From NCBI RefSeq assembly GCF_002934325.1, contig NZ_PTIV01000013.1, positions 1 through 64,000 of the forward strand: 64,000 bases of DNA, written 5' to 3'. Below the pieces are notes generated by a model. The model saw nothing but the letters and a program-made list of their open reading frames with translations. It had not been told where the DNA came from and did no database searches. The position numbers were made by a program, and so were the translations under genes. This document shows positions 44,116 through 52,597 of the stretch, piece by piece; the stretch's first letter is position 1; each line of letters starts with the position of its first letter. Source of the stretch: Marinobacter persicus. GTDB lineage: Bacteria > Pseudomonadota > Gammaproteobacteria > Pseudomonadales > Oleiphilaceae.

Positions 44116-44211
44116 CGGTATTTTGCCCTTCTCGGCCACGAACTTCAGGAGAACTTTAACACGTGTATTTAATCCTGGCTTGCCATGCTGCCAGGTCTAT
44201 AAGCAGCCTAT

Positions 44212-45228
44212 TCAATGAACCACTTGTATCTTGCCCCAGTCCCCACCGACATTCTCCAACAACCCCCGCAAAGCCGGACTACGATACGAAACCCCATCAT
44301 CCTCCCACCGCCGCCGAACACTCACATGCACCACCGGCTCAACATCCCGCACGACGTGCCGGCGCATGGCGCGGTAGAAGCCTTTGTATTCATTGTGCTG
44401 AGGGCCAGTGTGGTCCGGGGTGAGGTTATCCAGGAAGTGGGGCTCGAAAGCCAAGCCGCAGGTTTCTGCTTCGCGGGCCAGCCACTGGCCGGCGTGGTCG
44501 CCCAGGGCACGGTTGGGGTAGCCGCCGCCTATGTCGGTGTGTACGCCGGCGAACCACACCTGTTTCAGGTCTACCCCGGCTTTCGGGGTCCACAGCGTTG
44601 GCTCGAAATCCTGGCGGTTTTCATCAATGGAAACGGCATGCCGGGCGTGGTTGATAATGTCGCCGGGCTCGGTGTCGTGGAACAGATAACGAGACGTGCC
44701 CAGGGTCCCCAGAAACGGAGCAGGTATGCCCAGTGCACCAACGGTATCGAACACGCCCACAAAGTGAACCCGGCCACCACCGGGCACGGCATAGTCCCGA
44801 CGAAACGCGGCGGCTTTGCTGCTACCTGGTGCCGAGGCCCGGCTGCGTCGACGGTACAGCGAATAAGCCTGCGCCGCCCTGCCCGCATGCTCCCGGCGCA
44901 GAATACCGCAATTGCCAATCAACCCCGCCAACGACCGAACCGTATACGCACCCCGGCTGAAGCCAAACAGGTACACCGCATCACCGTCATCGTAGTTATG
45001 CACCAGAAAGCGATAGCAATCCAGGATGTTCTTATCGATGCCCTTGCCCGTAGCCCCGCCGGTCAGCGGGTTGCCATCCGAGCCCACGCCCCAGTCGTAG
45101 AACACCACCTGCTTGTTGCCGGCGGCGTCTTCCGGGGCAATGCCACGGGCAATACGCAGAATGTGGGTGGCAGTGTCAGATTCGGGGGATTGCCAGGTAC
45201 CATCTGAGCAGATGATGATGTTTTTCAT
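44212..45228 (-). CDS. DUF2235 alpha/beta-hydrolase-like protein, copy 3, intact
   Basis: A 338-residue protein starting MKNIIICSDGTWQ after AGGAG. It has VFYDWGVGSDG near 43-52, the nucleophile elbow GFSRGAY with Ser91, FDTVGALGIPAPFLG and VHTDIGGGYPNRALGDH. These are the DUF2235 (Tle1-like) core motifs; a phospholipase or esterase role is likely by family. It is cytosolic by sequence, without signal peptide. It is the only complete copy of the five in the window and lies inside the 3.7-kb inserted block, between mqsA and the ATPase gene. Confidence 0.87.
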   Translation of the reverse strand: MKNIIICSDGTWQSPESDTATHILRIARGIAPEDAAGNKQVVFYDWGVGSDGNPLTGGATGKGIDKNILDCYRFLVHNYDDGDAVYLFGFSRGAYTVRSLAGLIGNCGILRREHAGRAAQAYSLYRRRSRASAPGSSKAAAFRRDYAVPGGGRVHFVGVFDTVGALGIPAPFLGTLGTSRYLFHDTEPGDIINHARHAVSIDENRQDFEPTLWTPKAGVDLKQVWFAGVHTDIGGGYPNRALGDHAGQWLAREAETCGLAFEPHFLDNLTPDHTGPQHNEYKGFYRAMRRHVVRDVEPVVHVSVRRRWEDDGVSYRSPALRGLLENVGGDWGKIQVVH

Positions 45229-45334
45229 AAGCGCTCCTGTTCCTTGGAGTTGATACACAATCCGTTTTGAATCCAGAATCGCCGCCCAGGCCCCTCTTCA
45301 GGCCCTGCGGCCGGCCAGGGGGAAAAGAGTTTGT

Positions 45335-45766
45335 TTAGCGAGCATTAATCATTCGCCTCTCCGTGCCCGCAAAACCATACAACTCATCGAGTAAATCAGG
45401 ATGAGCGCGGCAAAGCCGAATTAGGCGATCCATTGCCACACTCTGCGCCACTTCGCCGCGCTCATATTTCGAGAAGGCATTCCTGCCCCCGCCAAACAAT
45501 AACGCGGCCTTCTCCTGATTCAGGCAAAGTGCCTGACGCGCAGACTTCACCTCTTCCGGTGAAAGCAAACCCTCCGCCTTCCGCTTGGCGGCCACCACCG
45601 CACGGTCATTACCACGGATCTGATCCGTGGTAAGAAACTCATCGCCACAAGCATCACACACAGAGAAAGCAACGGATACATCTATGTCCTGCCCCTTGTA
45701 CCGAAGACGTTCCATGGCAGAGCATTCTTGAACACTCGTGGAGCCACACGCTTTACAATTGTTCAT
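45335..45766 (-). CDS. mqsA: MqsA-type antitoxin
   Basis: This 143-residue protein has an N-terminal zinc-finger with two CxxC pairs (CKACG, then CDACGDEF) and a C-terminal XRE domain: LNQEKAALLFGGGRNAFSKYERGE. This is the MqsA layout: the zinc domain binds the toxin, the helix-turn-helix represses promoters. It follows mqsR by 10 nt, the usual toxin-first order. Confidence 0.9.
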   Translation of the reverse strand: MNNCKACGSTSVQECSAMERLRYKGQDIDVSVAFSVCDACGDEFLTTDQIRGNDRAVVAAKRKAEGLLSPEEVKSARQALCLNQEKAALLFGGGRNAFSKYERGEVAQSVAMDRLIRLCRAHPDLLDELYGFAGTERRMINAR

Positions 45767-45776
45767 ACCCTATCCT

Positions 45777-46106
45777 CTAAAACCGACTAAGGTGGAACGA
45801 CCCGAGGCTGATCATCAGAAAATCATCGACCAACGAAAACTTCACATACAACTCATCCAGTGCACCGTCGCCGTCCGGTCTTGGATGTCTGGTGACGTAG
45901 GCATCGTCGATGGACCCATCCTCACGGAAATGGGTTTTCTGGAACTCCTCAAGAGTTAACCCACAAAGACAGGAGATAACATCCGCCAACTGGTAACCCA
46001 GGTTGGCTGCATCCAAAAAGACTCTTCGGCCTCTGTAGCGAATCCTTTCAGCCTTTGCGGCGCTTCGCACTTCATCCAGATTGTAGTACGGCATCAAAAT
46101 AACCAT
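45777..46106 (-). CDS. mqsR: MqsR-type mRNA interferase toxin
   Basis: About 109 residues (ATG at 46106, or 46094 for MPYYNLDEV). VFLDAANLGYQLADVISCLCGLTLEEFQKTHF-like content and ELYVKFSLVDDFLMISL match MqsR, a RelE-fold ribonuclease. The DAYVTRHP segment also fits the family. It is the first gene of mqsRA and starts about 95 nt from the right end of the proposed insertion. Confidence 0.83.
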   Translation of the reverse strand: MVILMPYYNLDEVRSAAKAERIRYRGRRVFLDAANLGYQLADVISCLCGLTLEEFQKTHFREDGSIDDAYVTRHPRPDGDGALDELYVKFSLVDDFLMISLGSFHLSRF

Positions 46107-46200
46107 TATGGTTAGAAGAAGTATAGCTCAATGCTGTTTCGCGAGAAAGGTCTCTTACTCAGCTTTCTTTCCGAGTAAGAAAAGGCCGGATTTAGCGACG

Positions 46201-46237
46201 GCCAGGTGCCATCTGAGCAGATAATGATATTTTTCAT
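46201..46237 (-). pseudogene. first 12-13 codons of a DUF2235 gene
   Basis: MKNIIICSDGTW in frame, with the same ribosome-site leader as copies 1 and 3. After the TGG codon homology ends and the frame continues into unrelated sequence to a stop near 46112. It is the missing 5' end of copy 2, 3.7 kb away. Confidence 0.78.
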
Positions 46238-46279
46238 TGCGGCTCCTTTTCCTTGGAGTTGATAAAAATTCCATTTTTT

Positions 46280-46433
46280 GCCACGGAATCCACGGAAGAA
46301 CACGGAAGGAAAACAAACAATTTCCTACTAACGGTCTTCGCTTTTATCTTTTTTCCGTGTTCTTCCGTGGATTCCGTGGCCAATCAAGTCTTTATCTTTG
46401 TCTTTTTCCGTGTTCTTTGGTGGTTTTCGTGGC
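46280..46433. repeat. inverted repeat element R5 plus a solitary right arm
   Basis: A full element at 46280-46380 with arms identical to R1, then CAATCAAGTCTTTATC and a lone right arm ending GTGGC at 46433. It fills the gap between the DUF2235 5' fragment and the sugar transferase gene. The composite layout is the same as R4. Confidence 0.82.
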
Positions 46434-46443
46434 AAAAAAGCCT

Positions 46444-47001
46444 TTAGTCTTTACCGGGCACCCGATCCCCAGCGCCCTTACCCGCCACAGTCATAAAGAT
46501 ATACTTGAAGTAAGCGCCCACTGTCAGGTTCTCCAGCATCTTCTGATCTGTCTCCGCCAACAACTTCGGGGTAGACATATCAATATCATTCACCTGCGCC
46601 AACCCGGTAATCCCCGGCCGGGCATTCAATACGCCACGGCCTTCACGCTCGTTAATCAACTCTTCCTGGTTAAACAAACAAGGCCGCGGCCCCACCAGGC
46701 TCATTTCGCCCTTCAGCACATTCCACAGCTGCGGAAGCTCATCCAGCTTGGTGCGGCGCAGAAAGTGACCGAAGGGGGTAATGGCACTGGCACTGGCCAG
46801 GTGGCTGGCGACGGAGGCGGTGTCTTTCTTCATGGTGCGAAACTTCACCAGAGTGAACGGCTTCCGGTTACGCCCTACCCGCTGCTGGCGAAAAATGGGC
46901 GAGCCAGTGTCAAACAGACCAATCACCACCAGCACCAGCAACACCGGCAAACCAAACACCAGCCCCAACAGGGCAAAGAAAAAATCGAACAAACGAATCA
47001 C
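46444..47001 (-). CDS. initiating sugar-phosphate transferase (PglC/WcaJ family)
   Basis: A 185-residue membrane-anchored phosphoglycosyl transferase. It has an N-terminal re-entrant hydrophobic segment ([20 protein letters not shown]), [45 protein letters not shown] core and [11 protein letters not shown]. It transfers a sugar phosphate from UDP to undecaprenyl phosphate to start the repeat unit. It precedes the accessory block and follows the epimerase by 9 nt. Confidence 0.92.
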   Translation of the reverse strand: MIRLFDFFFALLGLVFGLPVLLVLVVIGLFDTGSPIFRQQRVGRNRKPFTLVKFRTMKKDTASVASHLASASAITPFGHFLRRTKLDELPQLWNVLKGEMSLVGPRPCLFNQEELINEREGRGVLNARPGITGLAQVNDIDMSTPKLLAETDQKMLENLTVGAYFKYIFMTVAGKGAGDRVPGKD

Positions 47002-47010
47002 AAAAATTCC

Positions 47011-47961
47011 TTATTGATCGGGAAAGCAGCGTTTCAGCCCTTCATCCACACTCAGCGGCGGTTGCCAGCCAAGCAGGTTGCGGGCTTTGGAAATATCCAC
47101 CTGCAAGGAACCCAGCAGGCGTTGGGCCATGCCCTTTTTGCCCAGTACTGTGGCACCGAACATCAACAGCCCGGCGGGCACCGGCACCAACCGAGAAGGT
47201 TTACCCATGGCTTTGGCCACGCCCTGTAACAGCTCAGTGGTGGAAAGGTCTTCACCATCGCCGGCCAGGAACACCTGGTTGGCCGCGGCGGGGTGATCTA
47301 TGCAGGTGATGATCAGGTCTACCAGGTTATCCAATGCGACCAGGGAGCGTTTGTTGTGGATGGCGCCCAAGGGAAGTGGAAGGCCTTTTTCAACCAGCCT
47401 GATCATACTGGCGAAGTTACCCTTCACCCCCGGCCCATAAACCAGCGGCGGGCGAATGATGACCACCTCCATGCCGGTTTCGGCCGCCAATGCTTGCAAG
47501 CCCTGCTCGGCTTCCCTCTTGGAAATACCGTAGGCGTCTTCCGGCGAGGGCGTATCTTCTGCGGTGAAAGGCTGGTTCAGCGGCGTTTGCTCACCGTTTA
47601 CCTTGATGGAACTGATAAAAACAAACCGGCGAACGCCGGCTTCAGCCGCCTGCCTGGCCAGGTTGAGTGTGCCGTCAACGTTTACCTTGCGGTATTCCGC
47701 GAGGGGGTGTGGCACTTCGTCTTTCATGATGTGGGCGCGGGCGGCGGTGTGGACAACAACATCCACCTTTTCCAGAGCCTGCTCCCAACGAGCAGAACCG
47801 TCCAGGTCGCCAACCACTATATACCCGGGCAGCTCAGCTTGGCGAGTCGACCGCACGGCACCCACTGCTGAAAAGTGGCCATACTCAGCTAGTCGTCTTT
47901 TCAAGGAGTTCCCTACAAAACCACTGGCACCGGTCACAAGCAGCTTTCGTTGTTGGGTCAT
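47011..47961 (-). CDS. NAD-dependent sugar epimerase/reductase (WbpV/Gne-like)
   Basis: A 316-residue extended SDR with VTGASGFVGNSL at the NAD site, SSIKVNGE (catalytic serine region) and YGISKREAE (Tyr-x3-Lys). Neighbours and length suit the UDP-sugar epimerase or 4-ketoreductase that acts with a WbpM-like dehydratase to give a lipid-linked 6-deoxy sugar such as QuiNAc or FucNAc. The exact product cannot be read from sequence. It overlaps the GT4 stop by 4 nt. Confidence 0.82.
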   Translation of the reverse strand: MTQQRKLLVTGASGFVGNSLKRRLAEYGHFSAVGAVRSTRQAELPGYIVVGDLDGSARWEQALEKVDVVVHTAARAHIMKDEVPHPLAEYRKVNVDGTLNLARQAAEAGVRRFVFISSIKVNGEQTPLNQPFTAEDTPSPEDAYGISKREAEQGLQALAAETGMEVVIIRPPLVYGPGVKGNFASMIRLVEKGLPLPLGAIHNKRSLVALDNLVDLIITCIDHPAAANQVFLAGDGEDLSTTELLQGVAKAMGKPSRLVPVPAGLLMFGATVLGKKGMAQRLLGSLQVDISKARNLLGWQPPLSVDEGLKRCFPDQ

Positions 47962-49100
47962 TTAGCTAACAAATCTCTATAAATCTGCATGTGTTGATCC
48001 ACTATTTTTTCGATAGCGAACTCTTTCTCTGCCAGCTCCCGTCCTGATCGCCCCATTTGCATACGTAGACCTGAATCTTCGAGCAAGGACTGAATAGCAT
48101 CTGCCAAGGCTACCGGATCTTTTACTGGCACCAATACGCCAGACTCACCCGGCTTGATTGCATCCCGACAGCCAGGATGATCCGTGGTGACGACAGCCCG
48201 GCCACAGGCCGCTGCTTCCACCAAACTCTTCGGCAACCCCTCGCCATAATAAGAGGGCAGGCAGACGATATTGGCAGCGCCATATTGGTCTGCGATATCT
48301 GAGCGATAACCCAGCAGCGTAACATCGTTGCCCTGCTTCCAGTTGACCAGATCTTCTTCAGTAGCACTGGTTGGGTTACCGGGATCAGGCGAGCCAATCA
48401 AACGAAAATCAACATCAACACCCCGTTCGTTTTTGAGAATCTCCGCAGCACGGACAAACTCAAATACCCCTTTGTCTCTGAGTAACCGAGCGGCCATGAC
48501 CACAACGGGTCTTCCTTCCGGTTCCGGAACGACAGGGTATTCCTCAAGATCTACCCCTGAGCCTGTGATCATTCTTGCTTCGTCTATTTTTAGGGCTTGA
48601 GCACGGAGCAACGCGTCTCGATCACTAGGGTTTTGAAATATCACCCTGAGCTGAGATTGTTTAAATGCTGCACGGTACATTTTCTTAACCAGCTCTAGCC
48701 GAAAACCACCCCTTTCAGTTGAAGAATGGAAAACAGTACCCAGACCGGAAATAGCAGCCACCACAGACCTGACTGCAGCTAACCTGGCAGCTATCCCGCC
48801 GTAAAGTACTGGCTTGATGGTAATTAAATGGACTAGGTCTGGCCGCATGCAGCGAAATAAGCGGACAATACACAGCAAAGTCCAAAGTTCGGTAAATGGA
48901 TTTTGGCCACTGCGGGCAATTGGCACTTCGTAATGGGTAAAGCCCAGTTCTTTGATTTTTCCTATGGCCAAACCAGAGCCTGAGGCGATCGTTACCTCCC
49001 AGCCTTTGCTCTTTGCCGCTAAAGCAAGTGGCAACCTATGAGATAGAAAAAATTCTGGCGTATTCACCACAAAAAGAATTTTTTTTGCCACTGCAATCAA
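47958..49100 (-). CDS. glycosyltransferase family 4
   Basis: About 380 residues, GT-B fold: [20 protein letters not shown] at the N-terminus, [33 protein letters not shown] and [16 protein letters not shown] as the nucleotide-sugar site. The start is a TTG at 49100 that overlaps the tviB stop. It probably adds the second sugar of the repeat unit (WbpT/WbuB-like). Sugar specificity unknown. Confidence 0.85.
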   Translation of the reverse strand: MIAVAKKILFVVNTPEFFLSHRLPLALAAKSKGWEVTIASGSGLAIGKIKELGFTHYEVPIARSGQNPFTELWTLLCIVRLFRCMRPDLVHLITIKPVLYGGIAARLAAVRSVVAAISGLGTVFHSSTERGGFRLELVKKMYRAAFKQSQLRVIFQNPSDRDALLRAQALKIDEARMITGSGVDLEEYPVVPEPEGRPVVVMAARLLRDKGVFEFVRAAEILKNERGVDVDFRLIGSPDPGNPTSATEEDLVNWKQGNDVTLLGYRSDIADQYGAANIVCLPSYYGEGLPKSLVEAAACGRAVVTTDHPGCRDAIKPGESGVLVPVKDPVALADAIQSLLEDSGLRMQMGRSGRELAEKEFAIEKIVDQHMQIYRDLLAK

Positions 49101-50359
49101 ACCCGCAAATCCGCATCACCCAACGGCAGCACACCTTTCAAATCATAAAGTACGCCACCTTCATTCAAATACCCTCGCAAATCCCCGGCACCCATCGCTG
49201 CATACTCTTTATGAGGAACGGCCAGAATAACGGCATCATACTCCCCGGCAGAAGGCTCATTCACGAGACTGATACCATATTCCTCTTCCGCCTCAGCGTT
49301 ATCGGCCCAGCAGTCGGTAATGTCTACGTTGCAGCCGAACTCTTGTAGTTCTTTCACCACATCAATAACGCGAGTGTTGCGCAGGTCCGGGCAGTTTTCT
49401 TTGAATGTAAAGCCCATTACAAGTACTCGGGCATTGGCAACGGTGTGGCCGACTTTAATCATGGCCTTTACCAGTTCAGAGGCCACATAAGACCCCATCC
49501 CATCATTCACACGACGGCCGGCGAGGATGATTTCCGGGTGGTAGCCAATGGCCTGGGCCTTGTGGGTTAGGTAATACGGATCTACCCCAATACAGTGGCC
49601 ACCCACCAGGCCGGGTTTGAACGGCAGAAAGTTCCACTTGGTGCCGGCGGCGGCCAATACTTCATGGGTATCAATGCCCAGGCGGGAGAAAATCATCGCC
49701 AGCTCGTTTATCAACGCAATGTTGAGGTCACGCTGGGTATTTTCGATAACCTTCGCCGCCTCAGCGACTTTAATCGAACTGGCTTTGTGAGTGCCGGCAG
49801 TGATGACATCCGCATAAAGTGCATCTACCTCTTCGGCAATCGCCGGCGTAGAGCCGGAGGTGACTTTTTTAATGGTGGTTACCCGATGCTCCTTGTCGCC
49901 CGGATTAATACGCTCCGGGCTGTAACCGGCGTAGAAGTCCTGGTTAAACGTAAGGCCAGATACTTTCTCCAGCACTGGCACACAAACTTCTTCCGTTGCA
50001 CCCGGGTAAACGGTGGATTCGTACACAACAATGTCGCCGGCCTTCAGCACCTTGCCCACGCTTTCACTGGCTTTCACGAGCGGAGTCAGATCCGGCGTTT
50101 TAAATTCGTCAATCGGGGTGGGGACAGTCACAATGTAAACGGAACTATCAGCCAGATCGTCCAGATAATCTGTAAACGATAGTTTGGTGGCGGCAACCAG
50201 CTCAGCAGAAGACACTTCCTTAGTGAAGTCGACGCCCTGTTTAAGTCCCGCAATGCGTTTGGCGTTGATGTCAAAGCCCACAACTTCCCTTTTTTCGCCA
50301 AAAGCAACAGCTAAAGGTAGCCCGACGTACCCCAGACCAATTACTGCAATCTTTTTCAT
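49097..50359 (-). CDS. tviB: UDP-N-acetylhexosamine 6-dehydrogenase (TviB/WbpO type)
   Basis: This 420-residue nucleotide-sugar dehydrogenase begins [19 protein letters not shown]. It has [29 protein letters not shown] and the catalytic cysteine in [16 protein letters not shown]. This class oxidises UDP-GlcNAc or UDP-GalNAc to the uronic acid, unlike the Ugd at 34.9 kb. Its usual partner, the 4-epimerase TviC/WbpP, is present only as a broken remnant just upstream. Confidence 0.92.
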   Translation of the reverse strand: MKKIAVIGLGYVGLPLAVAFGEKREVVGFDINAKRIAGLKQGVDFTKEVSSAELVAATKLSFTDYLDDLADSSVYIVTVPTPIDEFKTPDLTPLVKASESVGKVLKAGDIVVYESTVYPGATEEVCVPVLEKVSGLTFNQDFYAGYSPERINPGDKEHRVTTIKKVTSGSTPAIAEEVDALYADVITAGTHKASSIKVAEAAKVIENTQRDLNIALINELAMIFSRLGIDTHEVLAAAGTKWNFLPFKPGLVGGHCIGVDPYYLTHKAQAIGYHPEIILAGRRVNDGMGSYVASELVKAMIKVGHTVANARVLVMGFTFKENCPDLRNTRVIDVVKELQEFGCNVDITDCWADNAEAEEEYGISLVNEPSAGEYDAVILAVPHKEYAAMGAGDLRGYLNEGGVLYDLKGVLPLGDADLRV

Positions 50360-50388
50360 AAAAAATCGTCCAATGACTAGCGTTCAAT

Positions 50389-50609
50389 AAGTTTAAAAAC
50401 CGCGCCCATTGCTCTGGGGTGACCAGAAACTGCACTTCATCCAAGTTACGTTGAAGGCCGGTTGCGAATTCGTCCAGGCCTACTGCTTGCCGGTTTAGTT
50501 TTTAGAAGGTGTTTCAGGAGACTGGAGCCCATGAAGCCTGCCATGCCAGTGACTAGTCAGGCTTTGGGCTGCTCGGGAGGGTTCCAAGTAGTTGCGAATA
50601 GGTATTCAT
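50389..50609 (-). pseudogene. tviC: N-terminal remnant of a UDP-GlcNAc 4-epimerase (tviC/wbpP type)
   Basis: From an ATG at 50609 the three frames in turn read YSQLLGTLPSSPK, then LVTGMAGFMGSSLLKHLL, then [16 protein letters not shown] and [10 protein letters not shown]. Together these follow the first 70 or so residues of WbpP/TviC, including the NAD loop and the FATG-QRNLDEV block. At least two frameshifts and a stop separate the pieces, and the remaining roughly 270 codons are gone. It lies between asnB and tviB, where a functional epimerase would be expected. Confidence 0.78.
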
Positions 50610-50616
50610 CGTCTTT

Positions 50617-52578
50617 TCATCCATCCTGCGCCTCCAGCCACGCCTGAAACATCAAGACACTCCAAAGATGATACTGCCAGTTCTTTTTGCCACTCAGATG
50701 CTCAGCCCACATGGTGCGAATCGGCGCGGGGTGGAAATACCCTTCGCTGCGCAAACGGCTTTCATCCAGCAATGCTTCAGCCCATTCCCGAAGCGGCCCG
50801 CGCAGCCAGGTGTCCAGCGGAATACCAAAGCCCATTTTAGGGCGCTCAATCAATTCTCTGGGAACGTGCTTGTAAAGCACCTGGCGCAACAACCATTTGC
50901 CCTGCCCCTCGCGGATTTTCAGATTCAGGGGCATGCGCCAGGCAAGTTCAACCACACGGTGGTCCAGCATCGGCACACGGGTTTCCAGGCTATTGGCCAT
51001 GGCAGCTCGGTCGACCTTGGTGAGAATGTCATCCGCCATATAGGTTTGCGCATCCATCGCCATCATGGCGTGTTCCAAGCAGTCGGTATCCGGCCACGCT
51101 GTCGGGCTGGTAATCAGCGTTTGCGGCTCTGTCGCGCCAATCACCAGGCTGGCGGGATCTGTCCAATGGCTGGTGAGTTGTCGGTAAAACGCATGGCCGT
51201 CGGAGAGCGCCAGCACATCCGCCAGCTTGCGTGCCTTTTCACCGGGAATGGATAGGCGCAGCCTCTGGGGTAACACCGGCCTGGCCCAGTCGAACAGCCT
51301 ATCCCAGGTGGCTGGGGATAAACTGCGCAACAAACGGGCACCGGCAAGCCGGGTGAATCGGGGCAAACGCTGCACCGGCCCCCAGACCTTGCCAGCCGCC
51401 ATGTATCGGTTATAGCCGCCAAAGAGCTCATCACCACCATCGCCACTCAGCGCCACGGCCACCTGTTGCCGGGCCATCTGGCTAACCAGAAATGTCGGGA
51501 TCTGGGAGCTGTCACTGAAAGGCTCGCAGTAGATATTCGGCAACTTAGGAATCACCGCTTGGGCCTCATGTGGACGCACATAGAGTTCCGTGTGTTCCGT
51601 GCCTAGATGCCCAGCAACTGCTTTCGCGTGAGTGGCCTCATTATAACCGACTTGATCAAAACCAATGGTAAAGGTACGAACCGGGCGCGCTGACTGCGCC
51701 TGCATTAACGCCACAATCGAACTGCTGTCGATACCGCCGCTGAGAAAAGCACCCAGCGGAACATCCGCCAACATCTGTTCGGAAATGCTGGCTGAAAGCT
51801 GGTGTTCCAACGCATTAATAGCGTCTTCAGGCGTGCCGTTGAAAGGGCCTGCCAGGCCTTGCTCGACAATGTCATTCACCCGCCAGAAGGCTATTGGCTC
51901 AGCTGCTTCAACATTTCGGGCGCCATTACCGAGTGCAATCTGGACATAATGCCCGGGCATCAGCTTCTGAATGCCCTTGTAAATACTATACGGAGCCGGA
52001 ATGTAGCAATGGCGCAACAACAAAGTCAGCGCATCGCGATCCACTTCTGCCTCAAATGCCGGGTGGGCCTTGAGCGCCTTCAATTCGGAGCCAAACATCA
52101 GAACGTCGTTACTCCACCCCCAGTACAGAGGCTTTTCACCCATCCGGTCACGCGCAAGTGTCAGAACCTGCTCTTGCTTATCCCATAAAGCAATGGCGAA
52201 CATACCCACCGAGGCCTTCAGAGTTGCCTCTACACCCCAAGCTGAAAAGCAGGCCAACAGCGTCTCGGTATCCGAATGGCCTCGCCAGGAAGGCACTTTT
52301 TGCTCGGCCTTTAACCGGGACCGCAATGTTAAATGATTGTAGATTTCACCATTGAAGGCGACAACGTACCGCTCACAGCGGGATACCATCGGCTGGTCGC
52401 CGGCGGGGGAGAGATCGAGGATAGAGAGCCGACGATGGCCCAAAGCTACAGGCTCCGATTCATCCCACCAAATGCCTTCATTGTCGGGGCCCCGGTGGGT
52501 GATGGCGGCACTCATCGCCTTGGCTGTTTGTATCCCATCCAGGGAAGATTGAAGCGTAAAACCTATCAGCCCACACAT
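50617..52578 (-). CDS. asnB: glutamine-dependent asparagine synthase-like amidotransferase
   Basis: A 653-residue enzyme starting with the class II glutaminase nucleophile Cys2 in MCGLIGF, then HRGPDNEG, FNGEIYNH and a synthetase domain with the PP-loop SGGIDSSSI and GDGGDELFGGYNRY. In O-antigen clusters such homologues (for example WbpS) are thought to amidate uronic acids; that fits the TviB product here. The start at 52578 is fixed by Cys2. Confidence 0.9.
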   Translation of the reverse strand: MCGLIGFTLQSSLDGIQTAKAMSAAITHRGPDNEGIWWDESEPVALGHRRLSILDLSPAGDQPMVSRCERYVVAFNGEIYNHLTLRSRLKAEQKVPSWRGHSDTETLLACFSAWGVEATLKASVGMFAIALWDKQEQVLTLARDRMGEKPLYWGWSNDVLMFGSELKALKAHPAFEAEVDRDALTLLLRHCYIPAPYSIYKGIQKLMPGHYVQIALGNGARNVEAAEPIAFWRVNDIVEQGLAGPFNGTPEDAINALEHQLSASISEQMLADVPLGAFLSGGIDSSSIVALMQAQSARPVRTFTIGFDQVGYNEATHAKAVAGHLGTEHTELYVRPHEAQAVIPKLPNIYCEPFSDSSQIPTFLVSQMARQQVAVALSGDGGDELFGGYNRYMAAGKVWGPVQRLPRFTRLAGARLLRSLSPATWDRLFDWARPVLPQRLRLSIPGEKARKLADVLALSDGHAFYRQLTSHWTDPASLVIGATEPQTLITSPTAWPDTDCLEHAMMAMDAQTYMADDILTKVDRAAMANSLETRVPMLDHRVVELAWRMPLNLKIREGQGKWLLRQVLYKHVPRELIERPKMGFGIPLDTWLRGPLREWAEALLDESRLRSEGYFHPAPIRTMWAEHLSGKKNWQYHLWSVLMFQAWLEAQDG

Positions 52579-52597
52579 ATTGCTTAGCCCACCCGAT

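Larger units (their letters stand above)
42507..46200. mobile_element. inferred 3.7-kb insertion splitting a DUF2235 gene
   Basis: DUF2235 homology stops at 42506 and resumes at 46201, on the same strand. Compared with intact copy 3, only three bases are missing at the join. The block between carries a TOPRIM-like gene, an ATPase gene, an intact DUF2235 gene and mqsA-mqsR, all on the minus strand. No transposase, integrase, terminal inverted repeat or target duplication was seen. The stop codon of the TOPRIM-like gene lies 5 nt inside one end. Confidence 0.6.

Noticed and set aside
44215..45207. Plus-strand frame of 330 codons over DUF2235 copy 3
   Set aside because: Antisense shadow of the DUF2235 gene; the same shadow appears over copy 2.
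37291..45228. DUF2235 genes as type VI secretion effectors with immunity partners
   Set aside because: No VgrG, PAAR, Hcp, adaptor or lipoprotein immunity gene is adjacent; only the family relation to Tle1 supports it.
33104..46433. The repeats as CRISPR or integron attC sites
   Set aside because: They are few, irregularly spaced and palindromic with variable centres; there are no cas genes, no integrase and no attC core sites.
46237..47229. Plus-strand frame of 330 codons over repeat R5 and the sugar transferase
   Set aside because: It runs through a palindromic repeat and opposite two well-supported genes.
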